DNA of 8,483 bases from an uncultured Lachnospiraceae bacterium. GTDB lineage: Bacteria > Bacillota > Clostridia > Lachnospirales > Lachnospiraceae. The notes under the pieces are model-generated. The model did no database searches, was not told where the DNA came from, and worked only from the letters and a program-made list of their open reading frames with translations. Shown in pieces: positions 1-7,191 of the stretch. The stretch spans positions 5,290 to 13,772 of the forward strand of contig CAJUHY010000067.1 of assembly GCA_910585895.1 (NCBI GenBank), given 5' to 3'. Position 1 is the first letter of the stretch. Each line of letters starts with the position of its first letter. Position numbers and translations under genes: made by a program.

Positions 1-2050
1 CAACTTCGGTCATCTCTACCATAAAGGTACTCTGCCCGCTCGCCAAATCATCAGAAGCCCCGACTCTTGTGAAAATACGGTCCACGATACCTATTTTAGC
101 ACTCTCTGCCGGTACAAAGCTGCCAATTTGCGCCATCAGCACAATCAGCGCAGTCTGGCGCATATACGTGGACTTTCCAGCCATGTTCGGTCCGGTAATA
201 ATGGAAATCCGCTGTTTCTTATTGTCCAGATACGTGTCGTTGGCAATAAACATGTCATTGTTTATCATTTTTTCCACCACCGGATGACGGCCATTTCTAA
301 TGTCGATAACACCCTTTTCGTTGATGGAGGGACGGCAGTAATTGCCACGCTCTGCCACCAGTGCAAGCGCAGACAGCACATCAATACCGGCTACCGCTTT
401 AGCCGTCTTCTGGATGCGCAGCACTTCTCTGGCTATCTTGCTGCGGATATCCTGGAAAATTTCGTATTCCAAGGCTACCAGCTTGTCCTCTGCACCCAGA
501 ATGATATCCTCCAGTTCCTTTAAGTCCGCGGTAATATAACGCTCGGCATTGGTGAGCGTCTGTTTGCGGATATAGTCATCCGGAACCATATCACGGTAGG
601 AATTTGTCACTTCCAGATAATAACCGAATACTTTGTTGTATTTGATGCGCAGATTTTTGATGCCTGTACGCTCCCGCTCCTTGGCCTCCAGTTCCATCAG
701 CCAGCCTTTACCTTCTGTCTTGGCCTGGCGCAGCTTATCAATTTCCTCGTCATAACCTCCTTTCAGGATTCCGCCATCCCGGATGGAAATAGGCGGCTCC
801 TCCGCAATGGAAGCTTCGATAAGTGCGAAAACGTCTTCCAGCGGGTCTAAATCTGCCTGAATTTCTTCCAGCAGAGATACTTGGCATTCATCAAGCAGTG
901 TTTTCAGAAAGGGAAGCATTTGCAAAGAAGATTTGAACGCAATCAAGTCTCTGGGATTTGCCGTCTGGTAGGTCACTCTGCCAATCAGACGTTCCAAATC
1001 ATAAATCGGGTTCAGATACTCGCGAATTTCTTCCCGAACCATGGCATTTTCTTTCAGTGATTCTATGGCGTCCAGACGCCGCTCAATTTCCGCTTTCTCA
1101 ATCAGAGGCTGTTCCACAAAACTGCGAAGCAGTCTTGCGCCCATTGCCGTCTTCGTCTTATCCAGCACCCACAAGAGGGAGCCTCTTTTCTGCTTTTCCC
1201 GCAGCGTCTCTACCAGCTCCAGGTTGCGGCGTGTGGAGCTGTCTATAATCATGTATTTTCCTGTACTGTATAGCTGCAGCGACGTCATGTTTGCCAGATT
1301 GTTCTTCTGAGTCTCGTAGAGATATTTCAGCAGCGCGCCTGCCGCAACCGTTCCGGATTCGTAATCTTCAAGTCCTAAGCCCTGCAGATCCGCAACCTTA
1401 AAATGGCTAAGCAGCGTGCCTTTGGCTGTCTCATCGCTGAAATACCAGCTGTCTAACGAATAAATCGCGATATTCAGCCTGTGCTTTAAATCTTCAAAAT
1501 CCATGCCGGTCATATAGAAAGCTTCGTTGCAGATAATCTCCGAAGGTGTAAATTTATGTATCTCATCCAAGAGCTTGCGTTCCGTATCCAACTCGGTCAC
1601 ATAGTAGTCGCCGGTCGTGACATCCGCTATGGAAATGCCGTAACGGTCAGCAATGTATACAATGCACATAATGTAATTGTTCTTCGTCTCATCCAATGCC
1701 TGTGTATCCAGGTTCGTTCCGGGGGTCACAATGCGCACAACCTCCCGTTTGACTAAGCCTTTCGCCATTTTGGGGTCTTCCACCTGTTCACAGATTGCAA
1801 CTTTGTATCCTTTCGCTACCAGTTTATTGAGATAATTCTCCACTGCATGGAACGGTACGCCGCACATTGGAGCACGCTCCTCCAATCCGCAGTTTTTTCC
1901 AGTCAGGGTAATTTCCAGTTCTTTGGATGCCGTCAGGGCATCCTCAAAAAACATTTCATAGAAATCTCCCAAACGGTAAAATAAAATGCAGTCCGGATAC
2001 TCTTTTTTCGTCTCTAAATATTTCTGCATCATCGGCGTCATCTCTGCCAC
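1..2050 (-). CDS. mutS: DNA mismatch repair ATPase MutS (3' end cut by window edge)
   Basis: MutS binds base mismatches and small loops as a clamp-shaped dimer and, using ATP, recruits MutL. I translated the reverse strand by hand and it stays open for 683 codons to the window edge. The mismatch-reading Phe-x-Glu motif is at residues 30-32 (GDFYEMF). The clamp region around residue 470 contains KVFGYYLEV. The ATPase domain shows GRHPVVE near residue 586, Walker A GPNMAGKST at 620-628 (bases 167-193), and the FTRVGASDDL...STFMVEM signature at 660-680. Walker B and the C-terminal dimerisation region, roughly the last 190 residues judged by usual family length, lie beyond the left edge. I chose the GTG at 2050 because AAAGGAGGGG sits 7 nt upstream. 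The ATG three codons later, at 2041, would be 16 nt from it. The start lies inside the preceding flavoprotein gene, giving a 13-nt overlap that implies translational coupling. Identity is very secure; the exact start is less so. Confidence 0.97.
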   Translation of the reverse strand, partial: MAEMTPMMQKYLETKKEYPDCILFYRLGDFYEMFFEDALTASKELEITLTGKNCGLEERAPMCGVPFHAVENYLNKLVAKGYKVAICEQVEDPKMAKGLVKREVVRIVTPGTNLDTQALDETKNNYIMCIVYIADRYGISIADVTTGDYYVTELDTERKLLDEIHKFTPSEIICNEAFYMTGMDFEDLKHRLNIAIYSLDSWYFSDETAKGTLLSHFKVADLQGLGLEDYESGTVAAGALLKYLYETQKNNLANMTSLQLYSTGKYMIIDSSTRRNLELVETLREKQKRGSLLWVLDKTKTAMGARLLRSFVEQPLIEKAEIERRLDAIESLKENAMVREEIREYLNPIYDLERLIGRVTYQTANPRDLIAFKSSLQMLPFLKTLLDECQVSLLEEIQADLDPLEDVFALIEASIAEEPPISIRDGGILKGGYDEEIDKLRQAKTEGKGWLMELEAKERERTGIKNLRIKYNKVFGYYLEVTNSYRDMVPDDYIRKQTLTNAERYITADLKELEDIILGAEDKLVALEYEIFQDIRSKIAREVLRIQKTAKAVAGIDVLSALALVAERGNYCRPSINEKGVIDIRNGRHPVVEKMINNDMFIANDTYLDNKKQRISIITGPNMAGKSTYMRQTALIVLMAQIGSFVPAESAKIGIVDRIFTRVGASDDLASGQSTFMVEMTEV

Positions 2051-3660
2051 AATGAATCCCCTCCTTTGTATTTTTGTGCAATAGCTTCTGCAATTTTCAT
2101 GCCATCCATAGCTGCAGACATAATGCCCCCGGCATATCCGGCGCCCTCCCCACAGGGATAGACCCCTTTATAATTACTCTCAAATTCTTCATTTCTGGTA
2201 ATCCGTACCGGAGAAGACGTCCGGCTCTCCACCCCGGATAATATGGTATCCTCACGGTCAAATTCCGGAATGTGACGTGCAAATTTATGCATTCCCTGAC
2301 AAAAAGATTCTACAATTTCCGCTGGGAAAAGCTCATGCAGTGCGCCAAACTGGTGAAGACCTTTGATTTCGGATGCAAAGCTGCCATAACTATCCGATAA
2401 CTTTTTGCGCTCAAAATCTCCAAAAAGCTGCTGGGGAACTTTGCCATTTCCCAGTTCATAAGCTTTTTTCTCCAGACTTCGCTGAAACTGTACACCGGCA
2501 AGCGGTCCATCTCCGCCAAAATCATCCGGCGTCACTGTAACAATAATGGCGCTGTTGGCATTTTTGCCGTCCCTTGTGCTGTAACTCATGCCATTTGTGG
2601 CAATCTGTCCCGCCTCAGAAGAGGCATTGACCACATAGCCGCCGGGACACATGCAGAAAGAATAGACGCCGCGCCCATTTTCCAGATTTGCCGTTATTTT
2701 ATAAGGTGCAGCCTCCAAAATTTCCGCCGCCTCTTTCCCATATTGCGTCTCGCTAATCATCGTTTGCGGATGCTCTACCCGAAGCCCCACCGCAAAAGAT
2801 TTGGCTTCCATCTGAAATCCTCTGTTCTCAAGCATAGCAAATGTATCCCTCGCACTATGTCCAACGGCAAGCACCGCTAGTTCCGTCTCTATGTTATGGA
2901 TTTCTCCTGTCATTTGGTTTTGACATATCACTGTCCGAAGGTTTCCATGAGAAATTTCCAAATCTGTTGCACAGGTATCAAACAGATAGGAGCCTCCCCA
3001 TGCTTCTATCTGTCTGCGCATGTTCTGAATTACAGTCCGCAGGATATCAGTCCCAATATGCGGTTTTGCCTGATAGGAGATGGCGTCCGGCGCACCATGG
3101 CGGATGAAAATGTCCAATACTTTTTTATTCCTGCCGTTGACATCTTTCACAAGCGTATTCAGTTTCCCATCGGAAAATGTGCCAGCACCGCCTTCGCCAA
3201 ATTGAACATTGGTATGAGGATTTAAGATATTTTGCTGCCAGAATTTCTCGACTTCCCTGGTGCGTTCCTCCACAGGCTTTCCGCGCTCAAGAATCAGGGG
3301 ACAAAAACCATATTCCGCAAGCAGATAGGCACAAAACAATCCTGCCGGACCGCTGCCTATAATGATCGGCTTATACTTCAATATCTTCTCCCCTCCCCGT
3401 GGAAATTGATACTTTACTTCTTGTGCCATCGAAATCTGCTTTCCTTTTACTCTTCGCAGCACATTTTCCTCATTATTGACGCTGACGTCTATCGTATAGA
3501 CAAAAGATACCTCGCTTTTCCTGCGGGCATCGATGGACTGTTTACAAATCGTATAAGAAATGACTGATTCCTGCCGAATCCGCAATGTTTTCGCTATTTT
3601 TTTAAGTAATTGTTCCCTGCTATGGGTAATTGGCAGCTTAAGCTGCTGAATCCTTATCAT
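2038..3660 (-). CDS. FAD-dependent dehydrogenase, COG2509-type NAD(P)/FAD oxidoreductase
   Basis: This is a soluble two-domain flavoprotein of 540 residues, full length for the COG2509 group, whose physiological substrate is not established. Residues 1-92 form the family's characteristic N-terminal domain (IKQSIDAR-like core, here CKQSIDARRK at 39-48). The FAD Rossmann motif follows: GSGPAG at 102-107, ending at the acidic LERGKP around 124-129. The second conserved block is FGEGGAGTFSDGKL at 154-167. A Cys-rich segment, FCMCPGGYVVNASSEAG, occupies about 335-351. The FAD-closing C-terminal motif is PCGEGAGYAGGIMSAAMDG at 502-520. The ATG at 3660 is preceded by GGGAGGT four bases upstream. The gene follows the HI0933-type flavoprotein gene by 16 nt, and its last codons contain the ribosome binding site of mutS. 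Family assignment is strong. Reaction and partner are unknown, and a dehydrogenase or reductase role is only an inference from the fold. Confidence 0.9.
   Translation of the reverse strand: MIRIQQLKLPITHSREQLLKKIAKTLRIRQESVISYTICKQSIDARRKSEVSFVYTIDVSVNNEENVLRRVKGKQISMAQEVKYQFPRGGEKILKYKPIIIGSGPAGLFCAYLLAEYGFCPLILERGKPVEERTREVEKFWQQNILNPHTNVQFGEGGAGTFSDGKLNTLVKDVNGRNKKVLDIFIRHGAPDAISYQAKPHIGTDILRTVIQNMRRQIEAWGGSYLFDTCATDLEISHGNLRTVICQNQMTGEIHNIETELAVLAVGHSARDTFAMLENRGFQMEAKSFAVGLRVEHPQTMISETQYGKEAAEILEAAPYKITANLENGRGVYSFCMCPGGYVVNASSEAGQIATNGMSYSTRDGKNANSAIIVTVTPDDFGGDGPLAGVQFQRSLEKKAYELGNGKVPQQLFGDFERKKLSDSYGSFASEIKGLHQFGALHELFPAEIVESFCQGMHKFARHIPEFDREDTILSGVESRTSSPVRITRNEEFESNYKGVYPCGEGAGYAGGIMSAAMDGMKIAEAIAQKYKGGDSLWQR
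2058..2067 (-). promoter_or_regulatory. Ribosome binding site of mutS, inside the upstream flavoprotein gene
   Basis: On the minus strand AAAGGAGGGG ends 7 nt before the GTG at 2050. The same bases encode Lys-Gly-Gly of the final KYKGGDS of the COG2509 protein. This site is the main reason for choosing GTG over the ATG at 2041, and it makes terminating ribosomes available to mutS. Confidence 0.8.
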
Positions 3661-3676
3661 AAGTACCTCCCTGACA

Positions 3677-4954
3677 TCAATCTAACTCACAGACGGAAGC
3701 TGCTGAATCCCCGGCAATATAACCGCTGCTCCATGCCCACTGCAAATTATAACCACCGCACACCCCGTCCACATCCAGTACCTCTCCGCAAAAATAAAGA
3801 CCTGGCGCCAACCTCGATTCCATGGTCGTGGGATTGACCTCATCCGTGTCTACGCCTCCCGCGCTGACCTGGGCGTTGTCAAATCCTTTTGTGCCGATAA
3901 TATCTATGCGTAAACACTGTGCCTTCACTGCCAGGGCAGCCAATTCCTGCACCGTACATTCAACAGCCAGCTTATCCAAAGGTATCTGTGCTTCTTTTAA
4001 GAGTACCTTGTTCAGCTTATCTGGAAAAAGCCCGGTTAACGCCTGAATTGCTTTTTTTCCCCCGCCGTAATGGCAGAAACGCTGTATGAACAATTCCTGC
4101 GTTTCCTCTCTGGTCAAATCCGGCAGGAAATTCAAAGTGGCATACACTGCTTTTCCTCGGAACAGGGCAAAAGAAGCATGACGGCTGACCTGAAATGTGG
4201 GAATGCCGGAAACCCCAAATGCTGTTAACTGCAATTCCCCCATATCCTCTGCCACTCTTTCACCATCTATGTAAATTTGAATCTTTCCGTCTGCACGTAT
4301 TCCTGCAATTTCTTTTAAAAACGACTGTTTTCCTTGCAATTGAACTAAAGCCGGTACAATATCTGTCAATTTATGTCCAAATCTCTCAATATATAGATTT
4401 CCGCTGCCATCACTCCCTGTTTTTTGGGCAGCTCTTCCACCAGTAGCAATGATACAGCATCTGCTTTTAAGAATACCCTGTTTCGTATGGAATGAAAACC
4501 TCTCTCTCTCTTTTACAATCTCACGAACTCCAATGTTATAAGCTATCTTTACATCCAGCCGCTTGCATTCCATCAACAATGTTTCCACTACCGACACTGC
4601 CTGTCCACTAGCTGGATAATAATAGCCATCTCGTTTCTTTTTAGGGTAAATCCCCAGCTCTCCAAAGAACTGCAGCGTCTCCTGTAAACCAAACTGGCGA
4701 AGCGCAGGCAATACAAAGGCAGGGTTCTTGCCATGATAATAAGCAATTCCCTGCTTCTCGTTAGTGAAATTACATTTTCCATTACCAGTCGCCAAAATTT
4801 TCTTGCCGGCTCTGTCCATATGTTCTAAAATCAGCACATGTGCTCCTCTTCTTGCCGCAAAAATTGCTGCTGTAAGCCCAGAAGCACCCGCCCCTACTAT
4901 GATAATATCAAATTTTCTGTCCATATTAAAAAAATTATTATTTTCTCCTTGCAT
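3677..4954 (-). CDS. HI0933/BaiN-family FAD-binding flavoprotein
   Basis: Flavoprotein of the HI0933 family (often auto-named aminoacetone oxidase; relatives include YhiN and the bile-acid enzyme BaiN of Clostridium scindens). Length is 425 residues, normal for the family. The dinucleotide-binding motif GAGASG is at residues 21-26. The family signature GKKILATGNGKCNFTN is at 50-65. ATGG at 170-173 is the second FAD contact, and FCGEVLDVDGVCGGYN then QWAWSSGYIAG at 388-415 forms the C-terminal FAD-binding signature. No signal peptide or membrane segment, so cytosolic. The start is uncertain. The ATG at 4954 has only a weak upstream site. The ATG at 4924 (residue 11, MDRKFD) begins where family members usually begin, but the nearest AAGGAG (4945-4950) is 20 nt away across an A/T-only spacer. 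The gene starts 14 nt after the small membrane protein gene. It should not be called a bile-acid enzyme from sequence alone, because no other bai gene is present here. Confidence 0.9.
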   Translation of the reverse strand: MQGENNNFFNMDRKFDIIIVGAGASGLTAAIFAARRGAHVLILEHMDRAGKKILATGNGKCNFTNEKQGIAYYHGKNPAFVLPALRQFGLQETLQFFGELGIYPKKKRDGYYYPASGQAVSVVETLLMECKRLDVKIAYNIGVREIVKERERFSFHTKQGILKSRCCIIATGGRAAQKTGSDGSGNLYIERFGHKLTDIVPALVQLQGKQSFLKEIAGIRADGKIQIYIDGERVAEDMGELQLTAFGVSGIPTFQVSRHASFALFRGKAVYATLNFLPDLTREETQELFIQRFCHYGGGKKAIQALTGLFPDKLNKVLLKEAQIPLDKLAVECTVQELAALAVKAQCLRIDIIGTKGFDNAQVSAGGVDTDEVNPTTMESRLAPGLYFCGEVLDVDGVCGGYNLQWAWSSGYIAGDSAASVCELD

Positions 4955-4968
4955 TGCACCTGTATTTC

Positions 4969-5379
4969 TCAGCTGGAATAATTCTCCAAAAAACTATAGA
5001 GCTGTTCCTCGCTGTCTATGATTTTTCCATCTTGAATTTCCTGTTGAAGATTATCGGGCAGGTTGTCCACCAAAATCCCTGTTGTAGCATATAAAGTTTC
5101 GCGGTCTGCCTGATAGACTGCTACAAAGCCATCCTCTGCCAGAAGCACATATGCGTAAGGTTCAATCACATTGAGACTTTCCGCAGCATTTTCCTTCTCT
5201 GCTTCTGTCTGCTGCTGTTTGCTCAGTAATCTCTCAATATTCTGCTCAAGCAAGGCGATACGCTGTTCATAAGCTTCCCAATTTTTAGCGGTTCCCACCC
5301 AAAATCCAATACAAAAACATAAAGCGGCTGTCAGGATAATTCCAACAAATAATAAGCGGATACTACATGTCTTTCTCAT
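4969..5379 (-). CDS. Small single-pass membrane protein with coiled coil and BofC-like C-terminal domain
   Basis: A 136-residue protein I recognise only as a type common in clostridia. A short basic N-terminus (MRKTCSIR) leads into one hydrophobic segment at about residues 8-29. A Gln/Glu-rich stretch at about 33-68 is probably a coiled coil. A compact C-terminal domain at 74-136 contains YAYVLLAEDGFVAVYQ, LVDNLPDNLQQEI and a final LYSFLENYSS. The pattern of aromatic-strand, DG-x-VAVY, an LP-x-x-x-Q helix and a terminal E-x-LYSFLE resembles the C-terminal domain of BofC, the Bacillus sporulation checkpoint protein. That likeness is from memory and is an inference. The positively charged N-terminus predicts that the C-terminal domain lies outside the membrane. 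I chose the start at 5379 because AAAAAGGAG sits 6 nt before it. The open frame continues upstream to an ATG at 5463, which would add 28 residues. The gene sits between the flippase and the HI0933-type flavoprotein gene. Confidence 0.8.
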   Translation of the reverse strand: MRKTCSIRLLFVGIILTAALCFCIGFWVGTAKNWEAYEQRIALLEQNIERLLSKQQQTEAEKENAAESLNVIEPYAYVLLAEDGFVAVYQADRETLYATTGILVDNLPDNLQQEIQDGKIIDSEEQLYSFLENYSS

Positions 5380-5385
5380 GGCAAA

Positions 5386-5394
5386 CTCCTTTTT
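5386..5394 (-). promoter_or_regulatory. Ribosome binding site deciding the start of the BofC-like protein
   Basis: AAAAAGGAG on the minus strand followed by a 6-nt spacer to the ATG at 5379. It is a better match than the AGGAAGG before the alternative in-frame ATG at 5463, and it places the initiator directly before the basic residues and membrane segment. Confidence 0.75.
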
Positions 5395-5436
5395 CAGTAT
5401 CGGCACGCGCCGCTTTGCGTCACCTGCCATTTCGTC

Positions 5437-5472
5437 GGAAAGCATTCCAGAAATGCTTCGCATTTGCTTTCC
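5437..5472 (-). other. Nested inverted repeat in the leader before the BofC-like gene
   Basis: The outer arms GGAAAGCA and TGCTTTCC (8 bp, perfect) enclose an inner perfect 6-bp palindrome AAATGC/GCATTT with a 3-nt loop, read at 5451-5465. The last base of the inner repeat is shared with the outer arm. An alternative 7-bp hairpin, AAGCATT/AATGCTT with a 5-nt loop (5440-5458), uses overlapping bases and excludes the inner palindrome. No U-run follows on the minus strand, so it is not a classical terminator. The ATG at 5463 lies in the inner stem. A structural or regulatory role is an inference. The bases may also simply be coding if the long start is used. Confidence 0.4.
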
Positions 5473-5513
5473 TTCCTAGTAGTATCTGCTATTTTTGCCA
5501 CTTTATACAAATT

Positions 5514-7169
5514 TTACATCAAATGCATCTTCTTTGCAATCTTAATAATCAGATTTCCCATGGGGAAACTCCGCAGTTCCTTCTCACGCAGACCACGCAG
5601 CAACAGCAATAATATGCCATAGACAAAGACTCCCACCGCAATAGCGGTCAAAACTGCCACAGCATTGCTGTTCAAAAATCTCATCAACAAATGGTATACA
5701 CCATAGACGGCTCCGCCCATTGCCGCCGCACAGATGCTGGGAACGATAAACGTTCGGGGAATCTCCTGCCGATAACGGAGGTATTTGCGGATTGCCATTC
5801 CATTTAACACACACATCAGAAATGAGAAAAATGTGTTTGCCCAGACTACCGCATAAATATTCAAATCCAATCCATACATCAAGGCTACCAGCACGCCCAT
5901 ATGTAATACCAGAGTAATGATTGCATTTTTAACCGGAACATTCATCCTGTTGACGCCCTGTAAGATACCATTGCTCAACGTGGACAACGAGTAAAATATA
6001 ATTGAGACGGCTCCAATCTGCATCATCCTTTCCGTCATTTCCCGATCGTCCTGGAATAACAGCTGCAGAATGGGAGAAGCAAGAACTGTCATGCCCACGG
6101 CGCAGGGAATGGCAATGACCATCACAAAACGGATAGAATAACCAACTTTGCGCCTCACCTCCCGCAAATCCTCTGACGTAAACGCCCTCGAAAGACTGGG
6201 GACGCTGGAAGCTGCAACTGCCGAGGCAATTGCAATCGGCACGTTGACCAGTACTTTATATTCCCCTACATAAATGCCCCACATTTTACTGTAATCTAAC
6301 GCTTTGTAACCCTGATATTCAGCAATCTGCTTGAATATGCTGGTATCCAGAAATGAAGTAATATTATAAATTGTGGTGCTCAGCAGCACTGGCATGATAG
6401 TCATAATAAGAACGCTGAAAATCCTGCCATAACTTTCAGTCTTGCCGCTATAATCACTCTTTACACGTTTAATGAATTTCACGCGGTAGAGAATAAAGAC
6501 CACAATCGTAAATATCAGCGCAGCCAGAGCGCCCACGCCTGTTCCAAATGTACCGCCTGCCGCACCATATGCTTCCGCATAGGTAGCTGGATTTCCCAGA
6601 ACCGCTCCAATCTTCGTACCGTATTGAAACAGCATGTAAGCAGCCCATACACTAACCACAGCATTGATAATCTGCTCTAGCAGCTGAGAAAATGCGCTTG
6701 GCATCATTGTGCCCATTCCCTGGAAAAAACCTCGGATTACACCAAGCACTGCCACAATCAGCAGCGTAGGCGCCAAAACTTTTAGAGCAAATATACTCAG
6801 GGGCGTATTTACAATGTAAGTGGTAATAAATCCAGCCCCAAAATATACAATCAGACATGCTGCCGTACCGGAAACCAAAGCAAATATAATGGCTCCTTTG
6901 AAAATACGATATGCATTTTTACGCTGTCCTTTCGCCATCCTTGCCGATACCAGTTTAGAAACTGCTACCGGCAGACTGTAGGAGGAGATCAACAACAAAA
7001 TGCTGTAGATCTCCATCGCTGTGCCATAATAGTCATTTCCAATATCACCGATAATGGATTTTAAAGGAATCCGGTAAATCAATCCTATAAGACGGCTGAT
7101 AATAGATGCTACCGCCAAAATCGAACCCTGTACAAGGAAATTGGATTCACGTTTTCTTGTTCTGCCCAT
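5514..7169 (-). CDS. SpoVB/YtgP (MurJ-type) lipid-linked oligosaccharide flippase
   Basis: Polytopic membrane protein of the MOP exporter superfamily, polysaccharide-transport branch, which moves lipid-linked cell-envelope precursors across the cytoplasmic membrane. Its 551 residues match YtgP/SpoVB length and contain roughly a dozen or more hydrophobic segments with basic loops. Diagnostic blocks are VASIISRLIGLIYRIP at 20-35, carrying the arginines of the first helix, and RGFFQGMGTMMPSAFSQLLEQ at 146-166, the signature following helix four in Firmicute members. In the second half, FLDTSIF (273-279), IASAVAASSVPSLSRAF (314-330) and LSNGILQGVNRMNVPVKNA (398-416) are the mirror equivalents. 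Within the family it could be the main lipid II flippase (MurJ role) or a sporulation or capsule paralogue (SpoVB, YkvU); sequence alone does not decide this. GAGGAA lies 5 nt before the ATG. The gene starts 22 nt after the DUF3048 lipoprotein gene, so the two are probably co-translated envelope proteins. Confidence 0.9.
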   Translation of the reverse strand: MGRTRKRESNFLVQGSILAVASIISRLIGLIYRIPLKSIIGDIGNDYYGTAMEIYSILLLISSYSLPVAVSKLVSARMAKGQRKNAYRIFKGAIIFALVSGTAACLIVYFGAGFITTYIVNTPLSIFALKVLAPTLLIVAVLGVIRGFFQGMGTMMPSAFSQLLEQIINAVVSVWAAYMLFQYGTKIGAVLGNPATYAEAYGAAGGTFGTGVGALAALIFTIVVFILYRVKFIKRVKSDYSGKTESYGRIFSVLIMTIMPVLLSTTIYNITSFLDTSIFKQIAEYQGYKALDYSKMWGIYVGEYKVLVNVPIAIASAVAASSVPSLSRAFTSEDLREVRRKVGYSIRFVMVIAIPCAVGMTVLASPILQLLFQDDREMTERMMQIGAVSIIFYSLSTLSNGILQGVNRMNVPVKNAIITLVLHMGVLVALMYGLDLNIYAVVWANTFFSFLMCVLNGMAIRKYLRYRQEIPRTFIVPSICAAAMGGAVYGVYHLLMRFLNSNAVAVLTAIAVGVFVYGILLLLLRGLREKELRSFPMGNLIIKIAKKMHLM

Positions 7170-7191
7170 TGAAATTCCTCAATCAAACTTC

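Larger units (their letters stand above)
5380..5513 (-). other. 134-nt spacer, the largest gap in the cluster, partly an open in-frame extension
   Basis: Between the flippase stop and the preferred start of the BofC-like gene. From 5463 to 5380 the frame is open and continuous with the downstream gene, so it could encode 28 extra N-terminal residues or be an untranslated leader. The remaining 50 nt (5464-5513) hold an AGGAAGG site 7 nt before the ATG at 5463 and no recognisable terminator. All other gaps here are 41 nt or less, so if an internal promoter exists this is its most likely location. Confidence 0.5.

Noticed and set aside
958..1310. Plus-strand open frames opposite mutS (96 and 89 codons)
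   Set aside because: They lie antisense to a continuous, well-conserved MutS reading frame, have no recognisable domains and no convincing ribosome binding site. They are shadows.
2841..3567. Several plus-strand open frames of 60-110 codons opposite the COG2509 flavoprotein gene
   Set aside because: Overlapping one another and fully antisense to a gene with clear family motifs, with low-complexity or unnatural protein composition. They are shadows.
3677..4954. Reading the HI0933-type protein as the bile-acid enzyme BaiN
   Set aside because: The family is broad and mostly unrelated to bile acids, and no other bai gene is visible. Only the family name is supported.
5437..5472. Reading the inverted repeat as a rho-independent terminator of the flippase gene
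   Set aside because: No run of U follows the stem on the minus strand, and the stems are A/T-rich in the loop-proximal part.
5481..5510. Possible promoter TTGTAT - 18 nt - GATACT on the minus strand just after the flippase stop
   Set aside because: Only three of six bases match the -35 consensus and four of six the -10, which is expected by chance in an A/T-rich spacer. It is kept only as a note because this is the largest gap.
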